Assembly: GCA_938003875.1 (NCBI GenBank) | Contig: CALKWO010000098.1 | Location: forward strand, 1-8,723 | Origin: an uncultured bacterium | GTDB taxonomy: Bacteria > Planctomycetota > Uabimicrobiia > Uabimicrobiales > JABWCH01 | Direction: 5' to 3' | Length of the DNA stretch: 8,723 nucleotides | In this document: one piece after another, positions 4,882 to 8,723 of the stretch | How positions within the stretch are numbered: the stretch's first letter is position 1 | Layout of the letters: each line of letters starts with the position of its first letter | Notes under the pieces: model-generated | What the model was told of the DNA's origin: nothing | Seen by the model: the letters and a program-made list of their open reading frames with translations, nothing else | Databases searched by the model: none | Program-made: the position numbers and the translations under genes

Positions 4882-6000
4882 ATGGAAAATAACCAAAAGC
4901 CTGCGGAAAATCAAAAACCCATGGATAAAATTTTTGAAGTGGCAGCAAAGCACCAGGCATCGGATTTGCTTCTTAAAGTCAATGAGCCTCCTATTTTAAG
5001 AATCAAAGGCAGTATGCGGACTCTGGATGCAAAGCCGTTGCAAGACAACGATCTGGAAAAGCTCGTGTTTTCTTTTTTGACAAAAGAACAAATTGAGGAA
5101 TTTATGAAAACAGGGGATCTGGACATGGCCTATGCTCTTCCTGAAGTGGCCCGATTCCGTGTTAATATATTCCGACAGAGAGGTTCCATAAGTCTAGTCG
5201 CAAGAAGAGTGAATTCTTCCATACCTTCTTTTACAGATTTGCATTTGCCTTCTATTCTGGAAAAAATAGCTCTTTATCTTCAAGGACTTGTTCTGGTTTG
5301 TGGGGTAACAGGAAGCGGCAAATCTACAACACTTGCCTCCATGATCCAGCATATCAATAAGAATCGACGTTGCCATATCGTTACCATTGAAGACCCCATA
5401 GAGTATATCTATGGCGATGAAAAATCCTTTATCAATCAAAGAGAAGTTGGCCTTGATGTTGTTTCTTTTAAGCAGGCACTGCGAGCTGTTGTCAGACAAA
5501 ATCCTGATGTTATTCTTGTAGGCGAAATGCGCGATCATGAAACCTTTTCTACGGCTCTCACCGCAGCAGAGACAGGACACCTCGTGTTTGGGACACTGCA
5601 CAGTTCTACCATTGCCCAGACGTTTGGAAGAATTTATGATATTTTTCCTGCTGAAGAAAGAGAAAGCGTAAGACGCTCAATCATGTTCAACCTGAGAGCG
5701 ATTATTTGCCAGAAACTAGCCCCTACGAAAGACAACCAGGGAAGAGTGCCAGTAAATGAAATTATGTTGATGAATCCAACTATGCAAAAGCTTATCGAAC
5801 AAAAGCAAGAGATTAAAATAGCAGAAATGGTTCGTGCCCATGAGCAGGAAGGCATGTGCGACTTCAACCAGTCTTTGTTTAAGCTTATCAAAGAAGGAAT
5901 GATTACAGAGAAAACAGGTATCAGCATATCTCACAACCCTGAGCAGTTAAAAATGAACTTAAAAGGAATCTTCGTTTCAGAAAGTGCTATCGTTCATTAG
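4882..6000 (+). CDS. pilT: PilT/PilU-family type IV pilus retraction ATPase
   Basis: A 372-aa hexameric secretion-type ATPase of normal PilT length. Motifs in order: Walker A GVTGSGKST (141-149), Asp box IVTIEDP (166-172) with the catalytic-type E170, Walker B NPDVILVGEMRD (207-218), and His box TAAETGHLVFGTLHSS (227-242) with H233 and H240. The N-terminal PAS-like domain (about 15-115) includes ASDLLLK and the arginine-rich RFRVNIFRQRG. Such motors act in the cytoplasm at the base of a type IV pilus and depolymerise pilin, driving twitching, surface sensing or DNA uptake. The end (GMCDFNQSLFKLIKEG, 324-339) and INQREVG (184-190) resemble PilU-type proteins, whereas the Walker B and His boxes look PilT-like. 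So PilT versus PilU is undecided. No pilin or pilus assembly gene is in the window. The kinase gene follows after 24 nt. Confidence 0.9.
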   Translation: MENNQKPAENQKPMDKIFEVAAKHQASDLLLKVNEPPILRIKGSMRTLDAKPLQDNDLEKLVFSFLTKEQIEEFMKTGDLDMAYALPEVARFRVNIFRQRGSISLVARRVNSSIPSFTDLHLPSILEKIALYLQGLVLVCGVTGSGKSTTLASMIQHINKNRRCHIVTIEDPIEYIYGDEKSFINQREVGLDVVSFKQALRAVVRQNPDVILVGEMRDHETFSTALTAAETGHLVFGTLHSSTIAQTFGRIYDIFPAEERESVRRSIMFNLRAIICQKLAPTKDNQGRVPVNEIMLMNPTMQKLIEQKQEIKIAEMVRAHEQEGMCDFNQSLFKLIKEGMITEKTGISISHNPEQLKMNLKGIFVSESAIVH

Positions 6001-6024
6001 TTAGCCTAGAGAGAGTAATAGAAA

Positions 6025-8649
6025 ATGGCTACTCAAAAGAAAACAAGCTCTTTTAGCAGAAAAACGCAAAAAATCACCCTGAGTCCTGGAAAAATTCTTT
6101 CTGGTAAGTACCAATATTTGAATTTACTGGGAATAGGTGGAATGGGTGAAGTATATCTGGTTCAGGACATAGAAACCAGGCAGAAGCTCGCCATGAAGTG
6201 CTGCTTGAATGAAAGCTATGCAAAGCGATTTGAGCAAGAGGTTCATTCCTGGCTTTCTATGGGGCGGCATCCCAATGTTGTCACTGCAATCTATTTTGAC
6301 TGGATCAACAATATCCCAAGCCTTTTTATCGAATATATCGATGGGACAAACCTCAAGGCAATCATTGAAGAAAGCAGTAAAAATTCCAGGACACTATCCT
6401 GGAAAGCTGCTTTAGAATACGCAATCCAGATTTCTCAGGGAATGAATCATCTGCATGCTAGTGGGGTAATCCACCGCGATTTAAAGCCTAGCAATATATT
6501 GATAGCCAGAAGCCAGGGCATCCCTGATAAGATCAAAATTACAGACATGGGACTTTCCAAGATCAAAGGGCAATCCCATGAAGAAAATTTAGGGGCGGAT
6601 GAACCTGTTTTTGTTTCCCCTGATATTACAAGAACCTCGGATATGCTAGGGACTCCACAATATATGTCTCCGCAGCAATATCTTTCCAGCAAAGCTGTGG
6701 GAGAAGATACGGACATCTATGCTTTTGGAATCATTCTTTATGAAATGCTGGCTCAGGGGAAAAAACCTTTCGAGGTAAGCGATTACCAGGGATGGTTGTA
6801 CGCTCATACATATCAAACCCCAAAACCTATCAAAAGCCAGGTAAAATCTGGCTTTACGTTATTTCGCAGAAAAAGCAAAAATGATCTTTATGATATTGTT
6901 ATGCAATGTCTTGCAAAAAAGCCAGAAGACCGTCCTAAATCGTTCATGGAAATCGAAGAGAGGCTAAGGGGCATTTATCAAAATTTGTTTTCTCAGGAGT
7001 ACAATGCTTATCAGTCATTTTCTCCTCTTCTTGTCAGCGAGAAAGACCTCAATAACCAGGCTGTTTCTTTAATGGAAATGGGGGAAACCTATACAGAAGA
7101 AGGGAGAAAGAAGCTAGAAGAACTTTGTCTCTCTTCTGTTTGTGCAGAAGCAAAGCTAAACCAATTGCTTTATTATCTTAAAGCAGGAAAAACCACCCTG
7201 AAGGTTTTCTGGCACAAGGTAAAAAAAATTCCAGAAAATGAGCTGGATTCTCAAAAAAGATTGGAATCTCTTATTGGATCAGCTCTGGAGAGGGGGAGCT
7301 ATATTTTCCCTTCTTTGCATCTGCTAGAAAAAAATAATCTTGGCTCTTCTTCCCTGCTCAGGCTAAAAGCGAAATTGCTTCATTTATCTGCGCGATATGA
7401 AGAGGCTATCGCTATCTATAAAACTCTTTGCGAAGATAATTTTTGCCTTTGGGAAGATTTCTATCATCTTGCTGGTGCCATAGCCCAATTTTCGTTACAA
7501 AAGCAAACAGCCCGATTTGTATTGCAGCAAAATTCTTTTTGCCTTATCCTGGAAGAAAAAGAAAAACAAAGAGTTTGGGAAATTCTCCATGATGGAGAAA
7601 AAAAATGCGGAACGAACGCTCATTTCGATATAGCTAAGGATATAGTGATCGGTTTGCCTAAAGAAAAAGTCCCTTTCTGGCATGAAGAATCTTTATGGCA
7701 GGCACATAATGGAATGATCCAATCTCTTTCTATATGCTCTAATGGAATCTATGCTCTTAGCGCAGGCACAGACAAAAAAATCAAATTATGGGATATTTCT
7801 CATCATAAGATACTTTCTTGCTTTACAGAACATAAAGCTTCTATTACAGGGGCTTGTATGTCATTGGATGCTAAATATGCAGTTTCTGCGGATACATCTG
7901 GTATGGTATTTTTTTGGGATCTACGGCATCAGAAACCTCTTGCTTCAGATTCTACAGGAGAAACGATTACCGCTATTACCATAAGTGCCAACGGCACGTT
8001 AGCTGCAACAGCAGACAAAAAAGGCATAGTAAAGCTTTGGGATCTATCGCAAAAAAGCAAAAGTATATGGAATAGGTTGTTACGCAAAACATCGCAGACA
8101 TTCAAAACCAACCATGGGCAAATCCACTCTCTGGGAATTACTATGGATTGCAATTATATGATAGCAGGATGCAGCGATCATTCTATAATTTTATGGAATC
8201 TGCAAAACAATCAATCTATCGAACTTCAGGGGCATAAGGGTGAAGTAAAGCATGTTGCTCTTTGCAGCGATAGCAAATTTGCCATCACAGCAAGCGATTG
8301 CGAAGAAGACAATCTTTTGGTCTGGGATTTAGTCAGGCAGAAAAAAATGCTGGCTTTTTCCGTCATCAAGAATCCTGTAAGTTCTTTGTCCATTGCTGCA
8401 AATGGACGCTATCTTTTTCTAGCTTCTGCCAAAGGTGCCTTAATAATATGGGATTTGAAAAGCAGAAAAAAAATCGCTTTTCTGGAAATTGATAAAAAAG
8501 GAATGCAATATTTATCGGCTTCCCCTGATGCAGGCATTGCCATATCAGGAGGAGAAGATGGCGTTTTACACATCTGGCGCAACAGCTTTGTCTGGCCAAT
8601 GATGGTTCAGCAGAAATATTGGAAAGTATTGCCCGATGCGTCCAATTGA
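6025..8649 (+). CDS. Ser/Thr protein kinase with TPR-like region and seven-blade WD40 propeller
   Basis: An 874-aa Hanks-type kinase with no membrane helix, so probably cytoplasmic. The kinase domain (about 28-315) has the Gly loop GIGGMGEVY (36-44), AMK lysine K58, probable C-helix E72, HRDLKPSN (150-157) with D152 and N157, and DMG in place of DFG (D174-G176). The activation segment is long (43 residues from D174 to P216), and its end reads GTPQYMSPQQ, so the APE glutamate is Q217. D230 and R303 are kept. Catalytic residues are intact and activity is likely. Residues 340-540 are helical and TPR-like around 441-500. Seven WD repeats follow, with ends WD/WN/WR at about 589, 631, 672, 724, 767, 809 and 851: enough for a closed propeller. 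An insertion rich in K/R/S (about 676-691) lies between blades 3 and 4. The propeller probably docks partners. AGAGAG (6008-6013) is the likely ribosome site. It lies 24 nt after the PilT-like gene. Confidence 0.92.
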   Translation: MATQKKTSSFSRKTQKITLSPGKILSGKYQYLNLLGIGGMGEVYLVQDIETRQKLAMKCCLNESYAKRFEQEVHSWLSMGRHPNVVTAIYFDWINNIPSLFIEYIDGTNLKAIIEESSKNSRTLSWKAALEYAIQISQGMNHLHASGVIHRDLKPSNILIARSQGIPDKIKITDMGLSKIKGQSHEENLGADEPVFVSPDITRTSDMLGTPQYMSPQQYLSSKAVGEDTDIYAFGIILYEMLAQGKKPFEVSDYQGWLYAHTYQTPKPIKSQVKSGFTLFRRKSKNDLYDIVMQCLAKKPEDRPKSFMEIEERLRGIYQNLFSQEYNAYQSFSPLLVSEKDLNNQAVSLMEMGETYTEEGRKKLEELCLSSVCAEAKLNQLLYYLKAGKTTLKVFWHKVKKIPENELDSQKRLESLIGSALERGSYIFPSLHLLEKNNLGSSSLLRLKAKLLHLSARYEEAIAIYKTLCEDNFCLWEDFYHLAGAIAQFSLQKQTARFVLQQNSFCLILEEKEKQRVWEILHDGEKKCGTNAHFDIAKDIVIGLPKEKVPFWHEESLWQAHNGMIQSLSICSNGIYALSAGTDKKIKLWDISHHKILSCFTEHKASITGACMSLDAKYAVSADTSGMVFFWDLRHQKPLASDSTGETITAITISANGTLAATADKKGIVKLWDLSQKSKSIWNRLLRKTSQTFKTNHGQIHSLGITMDCNYMIAGCSDHSIILWNLQNNQSIELQGHKGEVKHVALCSDSKFAITASDCEEDNLLVWDLVRQKKMLAFSVIKNPVSSLSIAANGRYLFLASAKGALIIWDLKSRKKIAFLEIDKKGMQYLSASPDAGIAISGGEDGVLHIWRNSFVWPMMVQQKYWKVLPDASN

Positions 8650-8701
8650 CAATCTATAAGGTTCAACTTCTATTCTGAGAACGGGCATAATTTAAAATTT
8701 T

Positions 8702-8723
8702 ACCACAGAGGCACAGAGAACAC
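8702..8723. repeat. Left arm of an ACCACAGAGGCACAGAG intergenic repeat, cut by window end
   Basis: ACCACAGAGGCACAGAGAAC has the same build as the ACCACGAAGG palindromes (ACCAC start, then short near-tandem units CACAGAG) but a different word. It begins 52 nt after the kinase stop. If it is palindromic like the others, the right arm lies outside the window. Confidence 0.5.

Noticed and set aside
5194..5601. A 135-codon frame antisense to the PilT-like gene
   Set aside because: It is a shadow of a strongly conserved coding region, with Cys-rich, domain-free sequence and no promoter.
8646..8676. Promoter downstream of the kinase (TTGACA at 8646-8651)
   Set aside because: No good -10 box at 16-18 bp. 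The resemblance of TTGACAATCTATAAGG to 2388-2403 (14 of 16) is noted, but the match is short and lacks a partner arm.
8630..8687. Stem TGCCCG/CGGGCA as kinase terminator
   Set aside because: Only 6 bp with a 46-nt loop and no clear T-tract.

Overview
The window looks like a chromosomal stretch of a low-GC bacterium, roughly 38-40 % GC by eye. The best guess is a planctomycete or another PVC-type lineage. This rests on gene content and repeat style, not on a marker gene: a large Hanks-type kinase fused to a seven-blade WD40 propeller, and intergenic palindromes built from ACCACGAAGG / ACACGAAT units, which are common between genes in those groups. The assignment is an inference.

Layout. Positions 1-32 hold the intrinsic terminator of a gene that ends before the window. 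Positions 33-639 appear non-coding and are rich in repeats: a nested inverted repeat at 253-444 and a smaller palindrome at 531-566. A GNAT acetyltransferase follows (640-1071). Next comes a strong consensus promoter (1182-1210) driving an Rrf2-family regulator (1258-1722), which overlaps a hemerythrin HHE protein by 4 nt (1719-2261). A 115-bp segment bounded by a perfect 15-bp inverted repeat (2280-2394) separates these from a small cupin (2413-2748). After a second ACACGAAT palindrome lies a four-helix PepSY-TM-type membrane protein (2940-4436) that appears internally duplicated. A 170-bp gap with a candidate promoter then leads into a tight three-gene cluster: an FtsB/DivIC-like protein (4607-4870), a PilT/PilU-family ATPase (4882-6000) and a Ser/Thr kinase with TPR-like and WD40 regions (6025-8649). 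The window ends inside another repeat (8702-8723). All genes lie on the + strand.

How the genes may work together. The Rrf2-hemerythrin pair reads as a translationally coupled sensor and effector for a redox, nitric-oxide or iron signal: the regulator keeps a Cys-rich putative cluster-binding loop and the hemerythrin keeps di-iron ligands. The cupin and the His-bearing membrane protein follow on the same strand and could belong to the same stress or metal theme, but repeat-filled gaps separate them, so a shared operon is not shown. The second cluster has gaps of only 11 and 24 nt and probably forms an operon that puts a cell-division-type coiled-coil protein, a type IV pilus retraction-type motor and a signalling kinase under one control. 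No complete, obviously new defence or mobile system is visible. The most unusual items are the structured intergenic repeats, the duplicated propeller-like membrane protein, and the division/motor/kinase cluster.
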